Shown here piece after piece: positions 16,618-25,783 of a stretch of DNA of 64,000 bases. This stretch comes from an uncultured Eubacteriales bacterium (GTDB lineage: Bacteria > Bacillota > Clostridia > Oscillospirales > Oscillospiraceae): NCBI GenBank assembly GCA_900079765.1, contig LT599017.1, positions 1,116,001-1,180,000 of the forward strand, written 5' to 3'. The stretch's first letter is position 1. Each line of letters begins with the position of its first letter. The notes beneath the pieces are model-generated. The model was not told where the DNA came from. It saw only the letters and a program-made list of their open reading frames with translations, and did no database searches. Made by a program: the position numbers and the translations under genes.

Positions 16618-17319
16618 TCAGTCCCCTCCAAACTTGTAGCCTAAGCCGTGAACAGTCAATACATAAACAGGGTTTTTGGGATCATCCTCAATTTTCTGCC
16701 GGATGTTTTTAATATGACTGTCAATCGCCCGGTCAAACCCATCGAAATCATTACCCAGCGCAGTGGCGATAAGCTCTTCGCGGGTGAATACCTTGCCGGG
16801 ATATTTAATCAATGCGGATAGTATTTTTAATTCGCTTGGCGTCAGGGTGAAGGTGTTATCCTTTTTCAGCAAAAGGCCTTTTTCAAAGTCGACGACCAGA
16901 TCGCCGTTGTGCCACGAATTTCGCACGGTCAGCGGGACAAGGTCATCTCCCGCTCTGCGCAGCAGCGCTTCCACGCGCGCGTACAGTTCCTTCAGGCCAA
17001 ACGGCTTCGTCATATAATCGTCGGCGCCAAGGCCGAGACCCTGCACCACATTTTCTTCCTCAACCTTGGCTGTGAGCATAATAATAGGCACGCGAGATTT
17101 TTTCCTGATTTGAGAGCAGACCTCCTCACCCAAAAGTCCGGGCATCATCAAATCCAGAATCACCAGCGATATGTTTTGATGGTTGAATATCTCCAAGGCC
17201 GCCTGGCCGTTGTCCGCTGAGTAAACTCGAAACCCCTTGCTTGTCAGCAGGGCGGACACTACCTCCAATATTTTGGGCTCGTCGTCTACGACCAGGATGC
17301 TTTTATTCTCATTGTTCAC
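16618..17319 (-). CDS. OmpR-family response regulator of the copper operon
   Basis: This is a 233-residue regulator. The receiver domain (about 8-120) contains VVDDEP, the phospho-acceptor Asp in LVILDLMMPG and the conserved Lys in DDYMTKPFG. The DNA-binding winged helix (about 135-230) has TLTPSELKILSALI, FTREELI and HIKNIRQKIEDDP. A GTG at 17319 after TGGAG gives the usual OmpR length; longer in-frame extensions begin at weak codons. It lies 65 bases after copZ and four bases before the kinase start. It is likely to regulate this operon from a promoter upstream of 23607. Confidence 0.9.
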   Translation of the reverse strand: MNNENKSILVVDDEPKILEVVSALLTSKGFRVYSADNGQAALEIFNHQNISLVILDLMMPGLLGEEVCSQIRKKSRVPIIMLTAKVEEENVVQGLGLGADDYMTKPFGLKELYARVEALLRRAGDDLVPLTVRNSWHNGDLVVDFEKGLLLKKDNTFTLTPSELKILSALIKYPGKVFTREELIATALGNDFDGFDRAIDSHIKNIRQKIEDDPKNPVYVLTVHGLGYKFGGD

Positions 17320-17384
17320 ATACACCAGCTCCAGTCTCTCAAGTGCAAGGGGGAGTCGCTTTGACGGCGGCTCCCCCTTGCATA

Positions 17385-17594
17385 TCAACCAACGATCTCA
17401 TACCCCTGATCGTCAATCTCTGCTTTGATTGTATCCAGCGGGCTTTGAGTCGGATCATATGTTACCGTCACGGTTTTGCCGTTCAAGTCCACCGATACAT
17501 TCTCTATTCCGGGCAGCGCGCCAACCGCCTTTGTGATTGCCTTTACGCAGTGCTCACAGGACATTCCATCTACCTTTAAAATAGTTTGTTCCAT
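17385..17594 (-). CDS. copZ: CopZ-like copper chaperone (HMA domain)
   Basis: This 69-residue cytoplasmic protein is a single heavy-metal-associated domain with the Cu(I)-binding motif MSCEHC near residues 10-15 and the usual C-terminal GYEIV. Such chaperones carry Cu(I) to CopA and to regulators. The start is ATG 17594, after TGGAGG with seven-base spacing. It lies between the frameshifted unknown gene and the response regulator, in the same operon as the copper ATPase. Confidence 0.9.
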   Translation of the reverse strand: MEQTILKVDGMSCEHCVKAITKAVGALPGIENVSVDLNGKTVTVTYDPTQSPLDTIKAEIDDQGYEIVG

Positions 17595-17676
17595 TATAAT
17601 ACCTCCAGTTATGAATGGCAAGTCATCTGCCGTGATGATCCGGTGCGCCGGACGTGTTCTCTTCGATTTGAGCAGG

Positions 17677-18400
17677 TTACTTCAAATTAAAGGGTTTCAA
17701 GAATTTATATACGTCTGTTGCTTTTCCGTCTATCTCCACGCTGACTGTGGTGTAAACCCAGCCCTCAACCTTTTCGGGGTCAACGCCTGCGGCAATCAAC
17801 GGCTCCGGATTGAGGACAAACACGATGTCCTTATCCTGATTTTCCTTTGTGACACTGTTTGTCTGCATATCCTTGGCCCATTCGAACATATTGCCGTTGC
17901 CAAGACTTACGTTATAGTGATCCAGCGCGGTGTGATAGCCGACCGAGCTGCGGTATTTGCTGACGATTTGTTCATAGGCCGCCAGCGGGGTGGGTTCGCC
18001 CTGATAGATGAGCTTATCGCTGCCAAGCTTGGTTCCCACCATAAGCATCCCATCATAAGCCGCATAATATTCCGGCAGCTTGCTCGTGTCCAGCCCGGCG
18101 GTTACAAATGGCGCTGCATCAAGCTCCAGCATCACGTCATGCAGGGGGCTGCTGCTGTAATCCCCGCTCCAAATAAATCGGACCGAGCCGTCAGGCGCTT
18201 CCAGCGACCAGCCGGCGTTTTCCTCGTCTGCGGTCACTTTGCTGCCGGATGCCGTCAAAACCTTTTCAAATGATGCGGAGGAGTCCTTTCCGACAACGTC
18301 GAGGGTTCCCGCTTGCGGTTTTCAGGATGGCGATCAGGATTGCCGCGACGGCTACTATAACGATTCCCAATACCGAAATTAATTTTATATTTTTTTTCAT
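17677..18400 (-). pseudogene. Membrane-anchored extracellular protein of copper operon, with +1 frameshift
   Basis: The ATG at 18400 overlaps the copA stop (ATGA) and opens with a signal anchor ([20 protein letters not shown]). After about 30 codons, near GGGAACCC (about 18310-18316), the frame is lost and soon stops. The rest of the protein continues in another frame as VVGKDSSASFEK..., ending at 17677 in FLKPFNLK. Removing one base in GGGAACCC restores a single product of about 240 residues: one N-terminal helix and a soluble outer domain. I recognise no family. No Cys is visible in the outer domain; acidic and aromatic residues dominate. It may be a recent mutation, a sequencing error, or a programmed shift. 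The translational coupling to copA and copZ argues for a role in copper handling. Confidence 0.7.
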
Positions 18401-20886
18401 GCCGCTGCCACCGTTTCCTTTCCGATTGTTGTTTTAAACCTTTTCAGCCTCAGCGCGTTGGTAAGAACGGAGACCGAGCTCAGGCTCATGGCCGCCGCCG
18501 CAAATATGGGGTTGAGCAGGGGGCCGCCGAACAGATAAAGGACACCCGCCGCGACGGGTATGCCGATAACATTGTAGGCAAAGGCCCAGAACAGATTTTG
18601 CTTGATATTGCGGATGGTCTTTTTGCTCAGGAGAATGCCTGTTGGAACATCCATCAGGTCTGAACGCATCAGGACAATATCGGCAGATTCCATGGCCACG
18701 TCGGTGCCGGAACCGATTGCGATACCGATGTCCGCCTGAGCCAGCGCGGGTGCGTCGTTGATTCCGTCGCCAACCATCGCAACCTTGCGGCCCTGAGCCT
18801 GCAGCTTCTTCACTTCATTGGATTTATCCTGCGGAAGTACCTCGGCAAGCACATGGTCAATGCCGACCTGCTTGGCGATGGCCGCGGCAGTCTTCTTGTT
18901 ATCGCCGGTGATCATCGCAACCTCGATGCCCATCTTGTGCAGCTCTTTAATCGCGGCGCGGCTGCTCTGCTTGACAACGTCCGCAACGGCGACAAGGCCG
19001 GAGAGCCTGCCGTCCAAAGCGACGTACATGGGCGTCTTGCCTTCCTCTGCCAGCCTGTCGCTGGACTCCTCCAGGGCGGACAGCGGGATGCCCCGTTCCT
19101 CCATCAGCTTGCGGTTGCCCGCCAGAACGGTCTGTCCGCCGATTTGAGCCTCAATGCCCCTGCCTGTGAGGGATTCGAAGCTTTCCATCGTGAGCAGTTC
19201 AAACCCGGCGTCCTCGGCGCCATGGACGATTGCCTGCCCCAGGGGGTGCTCCGAGCCTTTTTCCGCTGAAGCGGTTATTTGCAGCAGCCTATCCTTTTCA
19301 ACGCCATTCACGGTGAGGACATCTGTCACTGTGGGCTTGCCTTCGGTAATGGTTCCGGTTTTATCAAAAATGATCGTGTTTATCTTATGTGCGGTTTCCA
19401 GCGCTTCGCCGCCTTTGATCAGAATACCGTTCTCGGCGCCCTTGCCGGTTCCGACCATAATCGCGGTGGGGGTTGCCAGTCCCAACGCGCAGGGGCAGGC
19501 GATCACCAGTACGGCGGTAAATCTGGTGAGCGCGAGCTCCAGGCTGCCGGTGCCAAGATACCATGCGACTCCAGCAAGCACCGCGATCACGCATACCACA
19601 GGGACAAAGTAGCCGGAGACAATATCCGCCATCTGGGCAATCGGCGCCTTTGAGCCCTGCGCGTCCTCAACCAGCTTGATAATTTGTGCCAGGGCGGTGT
19701 CGCTGCCGATCTTCTCCGCCTTAAAGCGAATGGTTCCCGTGGTGTTCAGCGAAGCCGTGTAAACAGGATCTCCGGCCTTTTTATCCACCGGCATGCTCTC
19801 GCCGGTCAGCATGGATTCGTCGATGGAGGTATGCCCATCGAGCACGGAACCGTCAACCGGAATTTTCGTGCCGGGCTTTACCACAAGAATGTCGCCGATC
19901 TCCACCTCGTCGATCGGGATTTCCTTTTCCATGCCATCCTGCAAAATAATGGCCGTTTTCGGGGCAAGCCCCATCAGTTTCTTAATCGCCTCGCTGGTTC
20001 GGCCTTTTGAGACCGCCTCAAGCGTCTTGCCAAGTAGGATCAGGGTTATAATTACCCCCGCTGTTTCATAGTACAGATGATCAACCGCTGCGAAGCTGCC
20101 ATTCGCGATCAGCCATGTGTTAAAGAGACTGTACAGGACGGCGGCTGTCGTACCGATCGCAATGAGCGAATCCATATTCGGGCTGCGCTGCCACAGCGAT
20201 TTAAAGCCTATGGTATAGAACTTATAGCCTACGCCGATTACCGGCAGCACCAACAGCAGCTCCACCAGCGCGTAAAGCAGGGGGAATTGCATTGGGGCAA
20301 GCCACGCAGGGAACGGCAGCCGAATGAATTTAATCATCGGTGCCATAGCGATGTATAAAAGAGGAATCGAAAACACAGCCGAAACAATAAACTTTGTCCT
20401 AAGAACCTTGATCTCTTTTTGCTTGCGTTGTCTGTCCTCGTCCGCCGCGTCTTGCTTATTTATTTCCAGTGCCTTATATCCGGCCTTTTCAATGGCCTCG
20501 CGAATTGATGACAGCCGCACTGTCTGAGGTTCGTATACCACCGTGGCTTTCTCCGTGGCAAAATTGACCGAGGCGCTTGTTACGCCATCCAGCTTTTTTA
20601 CAGCCTTTTCAACGCGTTGTGCACAGGCGGCGCAGGACATGCCCCCGATTGGAATGGTCACGCTGCTGCTGCTCGTTTTCTCCACGACCTCATATCCGAT
20701 TTTTTCAACTGCGGCTTTGATGTCGGTAAGCGGCAGAACGCCTGCGTCGTATTCTACGAACAGTTTTTCGCTTGCAAGGTTCACGGAAGCCTGCTCGATG
20801 CCGGATAGCTTCCGCACCGTTTTTTCGATTCTTTGGGCGCAGGCGGCGCAGGTCATGCCTCTGATGTTCAATACTTGACTGATCAT
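18397..20886 (-). CDS. copA: Copper-exporting P1B-type ATPase
   Basis: This 829-residue membrane pump moves Cu(I) out of the cytoplasm. Two N-terminal HMA domains carry GMTCAAC (about 10-16) and GMSCAAC (about 82-88). The transmembrane metal site is CPC (about 464-466) in [11 protein letters not shown], the phosphorylated Asp is in [11 protein letters not shown] (about 507), and the hinge is [14 protein letters not shown] and the HP dipeptide in SEHPLG are present, and the C-terminal helices carry the YN and MSLSS copper residues. The ribosome site AAGGAG precedes the ATG. It has the expected length for two-HMA CopA. It lies in the middle of the operon with CopZ downstream. Confidence 0.97.
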   Translation of the reverse strand: MISQVLNIRGMTCAACAQRIEKTVRKLSGIEQASVNLASEKLFVEYDAGVLPLTDIKAAVEKIGYEVVEKTSSSSVTIPIGGMSCAACAQRVEKAVKKLDGVTSASVNFATEKATVVYEPQTVRLSSIREAIEKAGYKALEINKQDAADEDRQRKQKEIKVLRTKFIVSAVFSIPLLYIAMAPMIKFIRLPFPAWLAPMQFPLLYALVELLLVLPVIGVGYKFYTIGFKSLWQRSPNMDSLIAIGTTAAVLYSLFNTWLIANGSFAAVDHLYYETAGVIITLILLGKTLEAVSKGRTSEAIKKLMGLAPKTAIILQDGMEKEIPIDEVEIGDILVVKPGTKIPVDGSVLDGHTSIDESMLTGESMPVDKKAGDPVYTASLNTTGTIRFKAEKIGSDTALAQIIKLVEDAQGSKAPIAQMADIVSGYFVPVVCVIAVLAGVAWYLGTGSLELALTRFTAVLVIACPCALGLATPTAIMVGTGKGAENGILIKGGEALETAHKINTIIFDKTGTITEGKPTVTDVLTVNGVEKDRLLQITASAEKGSEHPLGQAIVHGAEDAGFELLTMESFESLTGRGIEAQIGGQTVLAGNRKLMEERGIPLSALEESSDRLAEEGKTPMYVALDGRLSGLVAVADVVKQSSRAAIKELHKMGIEVAMITGDNKKTAAAIAKQVGIDHVLAEVLPQDKSNEVKKLQAQGRKVAMVGDGINDAPALAQADIGIAIGSGTDVAMESADIVLMRSDLMDVPTGILLSKKTIRNIKQNLFWAFAYNVIGIPVAAGVLYLFGGPLLNPIFAAAAMSLSSVSVLTNALRLKRFKTTIGKETVAAA

Positions 20887-21030
20887 AATAACTCCTTTAC
20901 GGATTTGCTTATTTCGTATTTGAGGTGTAGTGCCGCGGCTGCGATCTCGTTATCAGCTTGCGTCCGATATTGGAAGCCATGTATGGCAGGGGAAAGTTGT
21001 GGATGCGGATTCTCTCTTGTTTCCAAACGG

Positions 21031-21585
21031 TCAATAGGACCTTTTCCAATTGGCGAAGATGCCCGTGGACTCCTTGAGAAACTCATAGGAGATCGTGATG
21101 GAGCTGTCTGTCACGGTCTTATTTTGATCAAAAATGGGCCAGGGGTTGCAGCCGCCGGATTCTACCTCAACGCGGTCCATAGGGAATTGATTGCCGCAGT
21201 TCTGGCAAACCAGCTTATTGCCCTGCTGTTTATAGTAGCCTCTGCCGGAATCATAGCAGACCTGACAGGTGTTAAAAGCTGTACGGATGGACCCGTCGGC
21301 AGCTTCCACGGCCACCACTTCCAAGCGCGTCCCGTCAATATCGACCGGGTAGAATTTTGCTGTTTCAGATAGATCGCTGATCGGTATCACAAGATCCTGA
21401 TCGGCGGTAACAGAAGCCGGAGTGCCGGCTGCGGGCTCGGAATTACCGCCCAAGCCGCGGCCGACCAGCACGGCGACGGCAATCAGGATGACCGCAAAAA
21501 CCGAGACAATCGCCACTGGTATCTTCCACTTTGCTGCGGAGCGGACTTTCTTCTGATTATTGGATGCCTTTTTATTCTGTGCCAT
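21031..21585 (-). CDS. DUF2318 domain protein, membrane-anchored
   Basis: This 184-residue protein has one N-terminal membrane helix (about 22-44) and an outside domain of the DUF2318 family. The cysteine motifs are CQVCYDSGRGYY (Cys about 106 and 109) and CQNCGNQFPM (about 128-131), followed by GGCNPWP. Family members occur with iron or copper uptake and export systems and are predicted to bind metal or carry electrons; none of this is shown for this copy. Here it sits between the SafE-cupredoxin fusion and copA in the copper operon. The 145 bases between it and copA hold no gene that I can see. Confidence 0.85.
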   Translation of the reverse strand: MAQNKKASNNQKKVRSAAKWKIPVAIVSVFAVILIAVAVLVGRGLGGNSEPAAGTPASVTADQDLVIPISDLSETAKFYPVDIDGTRLEVVAVEAADGSIRTAFNTCQVCYDSGRGYYKQQGNKLVCQNCGNQFPMDRVEVESGGCNPWPIFDQNKTVTDSSITISYEFLKESTGIFANWKRSY

Positions 21586-21613
21586 AATGAACTCCTCCTG
21601 TAAATATTTTCAT

Positions 21614-21721
21614 TTAGTCCTTGTGATTTTTATCCTTGGGCTTGTCACGCATAAAGAAAACCGCGATGATAATTCCGGCAACCGGCAGAATACAGTGCCA
21701 GTGACTGATCAGAAAATCCAT
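21614..21721 (-). CDS. 35-residue membrane peptide in copper operon
   Basis: This small ORF starts at ATG 21721, after GAAGGTGGATC, and encodes MDFLISHWHC followed by a hydrophobic helix and a charged tail rich in Lys and Asp (PKDKNHKD). The His-Trp-His-Cys at the membrane entrance could bind metal. It fills the gap between the SafE fusion (stop 21751) and the DUF2318 gene (start 21585), with tight spacing, which supports a real gene. A similar layout, a short HW-containing helix, is seen in small DUF2933-like copper-linked proteins, but I cannot establish homology by eye. Confidence 0.6.
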   Translation of the reverse strand: MDFLISHWHCILPVAGIIIAVFFMRDKPKDKNHKD

Positions 21722-21750
21722 GTATGATCCACCTTCCATATGCGGTATTT

Positions 21751-23607
21751 TCAATGACAGCTCGGAGCGCCGCCGCCGGCCTCGAATACTTCTGGGGGCC
21801 AAATCAATGTCTTAAAGTCGGACACCTCTTTCTTTATGGCGTCAAGGTCGATGTGATTGATGTCATCCACCACCTTCACATATCCAAAAAGGGTGCCGTC
21901 GCCGTTTGAAAAATCAAAGTCACCGCTTGGATAAAGGTAAAGCGGGCTTTTGGATGCGGTTAAAGGAACCTGTGTCGTATAGTAGGGAACGAGCAACGTA
22001 AAGTTGCTGTCCTTGGACGAGGTATTGCTTATGATCCATTCCGTTTCGATATTTGCCTGAACAACAACGACCGCGGGCTGGAACCCCTCATCTGTCAGTT
22101 CGATTGATACCTGCTGATAGTTATCTTCCTGTAACGCAACAGCAACTTCATTGGTTGGGATGACGTAGTTCGCGGGAACCGGCTCCTTTGGTGTGCCGCT
22201 CTCAATTAAACCCTCCTGGCCGGCGGAATCACTGCTTGCCGGGACCTCCGAGCCGGATTCCACAACCTTGATTGTGCCTCGGATCATACCCATCCAGCAG
22301 CTGAAAGGGAAGGACCCTGTCTTGGACGGAGTAAATTCGATCACGTTTTCTCCCGTCTTAAATTGATACTCGATATTGTACTCAGGGATAAATACTCGGT
22401 TATTGCAGCCATTGACACTGCCCTGCGGCGCGTCGATCATCCATTTCACAGGCAGTCCGGCCTGTACGGTAATCGATGGATATCTGCCGGACGACAGGGT
22501 GCTGTTAACGATCTGAACGCCGTCTTCCACCTTGACGCTGTTTTCTGCAGTGCCGGAATTCGGGGTCAGGCTATCCGGCAGCAACGCGGGAAGCGACCAG
22601 CCAGATAGGCTCCAGCCCTGAGAAAACATCGACATACCCAGCACGACGACCAGTACTGCGCCCACAGTCATGACCTTGTGCGTGAATTTTTTTCCCAGAG
22701 CCGAGCTCAGCGCGCCAAGTCCGAACATCAATGGCACCGTCCCCAGACTGAACAGGAACATTGAGAGTGCGCCGGCGAACGGACTGCCTGTAGACAGGGC
22801 GTAAATCTGCATGGCCTGAAGAGGGCCACAGGGCATCAGACCGTTCAATAGGCCTACAAACAGGGGGCTTTTGCTGCCGGATTTTTGTTTATCTATTTGA
22901 CGGGCGAAAACACCGGGCAATCTTGGGTTGAGTCTGCGCAGCCACGGGAAGATGCCAAGCATATTGATTCCCATGATGACCATGAAGATACCGGCGATTA
23001 GTTTAAGTACGCCCTGCATGGTGTTGGAGAACGTAACCACTGAGCCCAAGGCCCCTACGATGAAACCGACGACCGTATAAGAAATCACGCGCCCCAGGTT
23101 GTATAACAACGTTGGCCTGAGGGTGGGAAAAAGGCCGGTTTTTCCATCGGGAGCGTCACTGCGGGGAATGCATTGGGACAGGTTAATTCCGCCGCACATG
23201 GCCACGCAATGCACAGAGGTCAGAAGGCCAATGAAAAACAGCATGCCGTACCCCATGTTGGCGTCGGCCAGCTGGCTTGGCACAAGCAGGTTCAATATTC
23301 CAAACCGCTGCAAAAGCAGGTACAGGGAAACGATGATCACAAAAAGACCAGCGATTCGTTTCGCGCCGGGGGCTTGCAGCTCGCGGTCTGTCAAAACGGT
23401 ATAATCAAGCTTTTGAATAATCGCGGCAATGTTCTTGAACGTGATAAGGTCATTATCATACACAATGTCCGCGGTACCCGCGCTGTAGCTGACTTTTGCG
23501 GACTTTATTCCCGCAGTATTGCGTAGTTTCTTTTCGATCTTGTTTTGACAGCTGATACACGTCATCCCGCCTATGCGCAGATGCCTTTCCTTTATAGAGG
23601 ATTCCAT
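21751..23607 (-). CDS. HMA-SafE/TauE-cupredoxin fusion protein
   Basis: This 618-residue fusion heads the copper operon. Residues 8-75 form an HMA domain with GGMTCISC (Cys 17 and 20). About 125-355 are the six-helix SafE/UreH-like membrane region with TSVHCVAMCGG and GLLNGLMPCGPLQAMQ, cysteine motifs seen in cytochrome-maturation-like copper carriers. Two outside cupredoxin-like domains follow (about 380-475 and 505-600). The first has NGCNN and SCWMGM, plausible Cys/Met copper ligands; the second lacks these. ATG 23607 follows GGGAGGTCATCCA. It probably moves or hands copper from the cytoplasm to extracellular cupredoxin sites. The fold assignments are solid; the direction of copper flow is inference. 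Confidence 0.88.
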   Translation of the reverse strand: MESSIKERHLRIGGMTCISCQNKIEKKLRNTAGIKSAKVSYSAGTADIVYDNDLITFKNIAAIIQKLDYTVLTDRELQAPGAKRIAGLFVIIVSLYLLLQRFGILNLLVPSQLADANMGYGMLFFIGLLTSVHCVAMCGGINLSQCIPRSDAPDGKTGLFPTLRPTLLYNLGRVISYTVVGFIVGALGSVVTFSNTMQGVLKLIAGIFMVIMGINMLGIFPWLRRLNPRLPGVFARQIDKQKSGSKSPLFVGLLNGLMPCGPLQAMQIYALSTGSPFAGALSMFLFSLGTVPLMFGLGALSSALGKKFTHKVMTVGAVLVVVLGMSMFSQGWSLSGWSLPALLPDSLTPNSGTAENSVKVEDGVQIVNSTLSSGRYPSITVQAGLPVKWMIDAPQGSVNGCNNRVFIPEYNIEYQFKTGENVIEFTPSKTGSFPFSCWMGMIRGTIKVVESGSEVPASSDSAGQEGLIESGTPKEPVPANYVIPTNEVAVALQEDNYQQVSIELTDEGFQPAVVVVQANIETEWIISNTSSKDSNFTLLVPYYTTQVPLTASKSPLYLYPSGDFDFSNGDGTLFGYVKVVDDINHIDLDAIKKEVSDFKTLIWPPEVFEAGGGAPSCH

Positions 23608-23785
23608 TGGATGACCTCCCGAGTAATCTGATCCATAAATCATTACTTATTTTTAAAAGCCCTTTTAGTACCGTCGCTGGTTCTCCGTTCACACCTTCTG
23701 ACGGGCCCGATTGTAACAAGCAAATTTGTAAAAGTTATGTGCTCAAAAATTTTTTCTGAATGCTGCCGCCAGCGTCGTTAATTGA

Positions 23786-23819
23786 CAAAAAAATACCCTG
23801 TCATTGGCTTGACAGGGTA
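23786..23819 (-). terminator. Rho-independent terminator of the LytTR kinase operon
   Basis: On the minus strand TACCCTGTCA pairs perfectly with TGACAGGGTA (23794-23819), with loop AGCCAA, followed by a run of T (23786-23793). It lies 20 bases after the kinase stop and separates it from the copper operon promoter region (23608-23785). Confidence 0.95.
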
Positions 23820-23839
23820 AGAAAGCGCATAAAATTAAT

Positions 23840-25783
23840 TTATAGACCGGCATCTCCGCGAGATTCGGGAAACGCGGCCATCAGGGTAAATACCGTATCG
23901 CTGTGCTCAGTTTTTAAGTAGCCGCCGCAGGCGTTTACCACCTTTTGAATATTTTGCAGGCCGATGCCGTGGCATGACTTTTCCTTTGAAGTGAGATAAT
24001 GCCCATCCGCCAGATTTACCGCGCCGTCATAAGCGTTTGCAATTTTAATCAGAAGCTGGCCGTTTACCGGACCGGCCTCTGCCGAAACAAAGTGTGTTTC
24101 CGGGTTCTCCAGCTTTTTGCAGGCCTCCAGCGCGTTTTCCAGCGCGTTGCCCAGCACGACGCAGAGGTCGCTGTCGCTGACCGAAAGCCCCTTGGGAATC
24201 CGGCAGGCGCAGTGGAAGGGGATGCGCAGCTCCTTCAACCGTAGGGAATAAAACCCCAGAATGGAGTTTGCCACCACGTTTTCACAGAATACCGGCAGCG
24301 GCTCCGTGTCGGTTTTCCCAGCGTATTCGCTTAAAAAGCGGCCAAGTTCTTCATAACGCCCCTCGTCGGACAGGCGGCCCAGCACGCTGACAAAATGGTG
24401 AAAGTCATGCCGGATGGCGCGGACTTCACCCATCTGAGTGCTGAGCGCGCCGTAATACGCCGACTGCATGGCAATCTGCTCTCTTGCCGACGCGAGATGT
24501 GCGGAGGAAACGGCAAAGTCACGGGATATGTCTGCCGCCTGTATGGACGCAACCAGGCTGAGGATCATGAGGTAGCCGGTAAACAGCACGAGCAGCGTCA
24601 GGGATAAATTCAAATATAGATTGCCGTTGATGTAATAGCAGTCAATAATCAGTCCGGTAATCGCCAAAACCGCGCCCCAGTAAACCAACAAGCCATATTT
24701 TTTCAGCTGCCGCCGGTGAAGATATATCTTGAAAAAAGCATAGATCTCCATCAGGAAGGCGCATACGGGAAACAGAACGGTCAGATGCCGGTTATAGAAA
24801 CCGTGAGGGATGAAAAGGTACAGCAAATACAGCACCGTGTAGTAGAGCAGAAGCCCCAGCTTTTCCTTTCGGGAAAACAGGATACCCAGAAGCTCCTGAA
24901 TCAGAAAAATGAGCAGGTACTTAAACGCAAAGGAGAGGAGAAACATCAGCGGGTTGACGGCTTCGTAGGAAAGACGAAAGAACACGGTATTCTGCCAGAA
25001 ACCGTAAAACTCCGTGGTCAGCATAATGCGCAGCAGTACAAACAGGCCGATGACCGGCATCCAGACGCTGCGCCGGACCGTCCGGAAAGACAGGACGTAC
25101 CCCAGGATCAAGATAAAGAAGGAAAACAGCGCGGTTCCGAACAGGAGAAAACGCAGGTTGTTTCGGATGCTGCCGCTTTGTACGGCGCTCTCATAATCCA
25201 TCATCAAGGGAGCCATGTACAGCCCTGCGAACCGTGAGGTAGCAACTTCGATTATGACCTCATGCTCTTGGTTTGCGGCTAGCGTCACGGGAGAAAGGCG
25301 CACCTTGGTTGTTGTGAAAACCTCCGTCGGAGTCTTCGTTACAACACCGCTTTCCGAGGTGAGCGCCCCGTCGACAAAGACCCGGTAGGCGCTGCCGAAA
25401 TCGGGGAGATAGATGGTCACGGGGCTGGAAGCCTGCAAGGCTTCCAGCCGGAGCCGGTAGCTCGCGAACCCGCTTGACGGCAGGTAGCCTCCACTCGTCT
25501 TATATTTTGACCAGTAATCCGGCACACGGATGAAAAAATCCGGCTCGGTCTCCCGCTGCGGCTCGGTGGCAAGGAGGCGGTTCCAGTAAAACTCCCATTC
25601 GCCGTCGAGAATAACGCGCTCGCCCTCAGACAAATAGGGAAGGCGAACACGCCCGTCCTCCGCTGCGGGAACGTTGCTTACACTGTGATAAAGGAGCGTA
25701 TAGACCACCGGAAGATGGGATACAGCAAGGGCGAAAAGCAGTCCCAGGACCAAAAGAATTTCAGGGCGTCCCGGTCGTTTCAT
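23840..25783 (-). CDS. 7TM-DISM-type GHKL sensor kinase (AgrC-like catalytic part)
   Basis: This 647-residue kinase has an N-terminal helix (about 8-28), an extracellular jelly-roll domain (about 35-215, starting GEWEFYWNRL, as in 7TMR-DISM receptors), seven membrane helices (about 225-430) and a cytoplasmic GHKL kinase (about 445-640). The dimerisation His is in IRHDFHHFVS (about 459), and the ATP site includes LGNALENALEAC and GHGIGLQNIQ-like sequence near the end. The start is ATG 25783, overlapping the regulator stop as ATGA; longer frames upstream lie inside the regulator gene. It should signal through the LytTR regulator upstream. The ligand could be a sugar-like or peptide compound, but this is not determinable here. 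Confidence 0.9.
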   Translation of the reverse strand: MKRPGRPEILLVLGLLFALAVSHLPVVYTLLYHSVSNVPAAEDGRVRLPYLSEGERVILDGEWEFYWNRLLATEPQRETEPDFFIRVPDYWSKYKTSGGYLPSSGFASYRLRLEALQASSPVTIYLPDFGSAYRVFVDGALTSESGVVTKTPTEVFTTTKVRLSPVTLAANQEHEVIIEVATSRFAGLYMAPLMMDYESAVQSGSIRNNLRFLLFGTALFSFFILILGYVLSFRTVRRSVWMPVIGLFVLLRIMLTTEFYGFWQNTVFFRLSYEAVNPLMFLLSFAFKYLLIFLIQELLGILFSRKEKLGLLLYYTVLYLLYLFIPHGFYNRHLTVLFPVCAFLMEIYAFFKIYLHRRQLKKYGLLVYWGAVLAITGLIIDCYYINGNLYLNLSLTLLVLFTGYLMILSLVASIQAADISRDFAVSSAHLASAREQIAMQSAYYGALSTQMGEVRAIRHDFHHFVSVLGRLSDEGRYEELGRFLSEYAGKTDTEPLPVFCENVVANSILGFYSLRLKELRIPFHCACRIPKGLSVSDSDLCVVLGNALENALEACKKLENPETHFVSAEAGPVNGQLLIKIANAYDGAVNLADGHYLTSKEKSCHGIGLQNIQKVVNACGGYLKTEHSDTVFTLMAAFPESRGDAGL

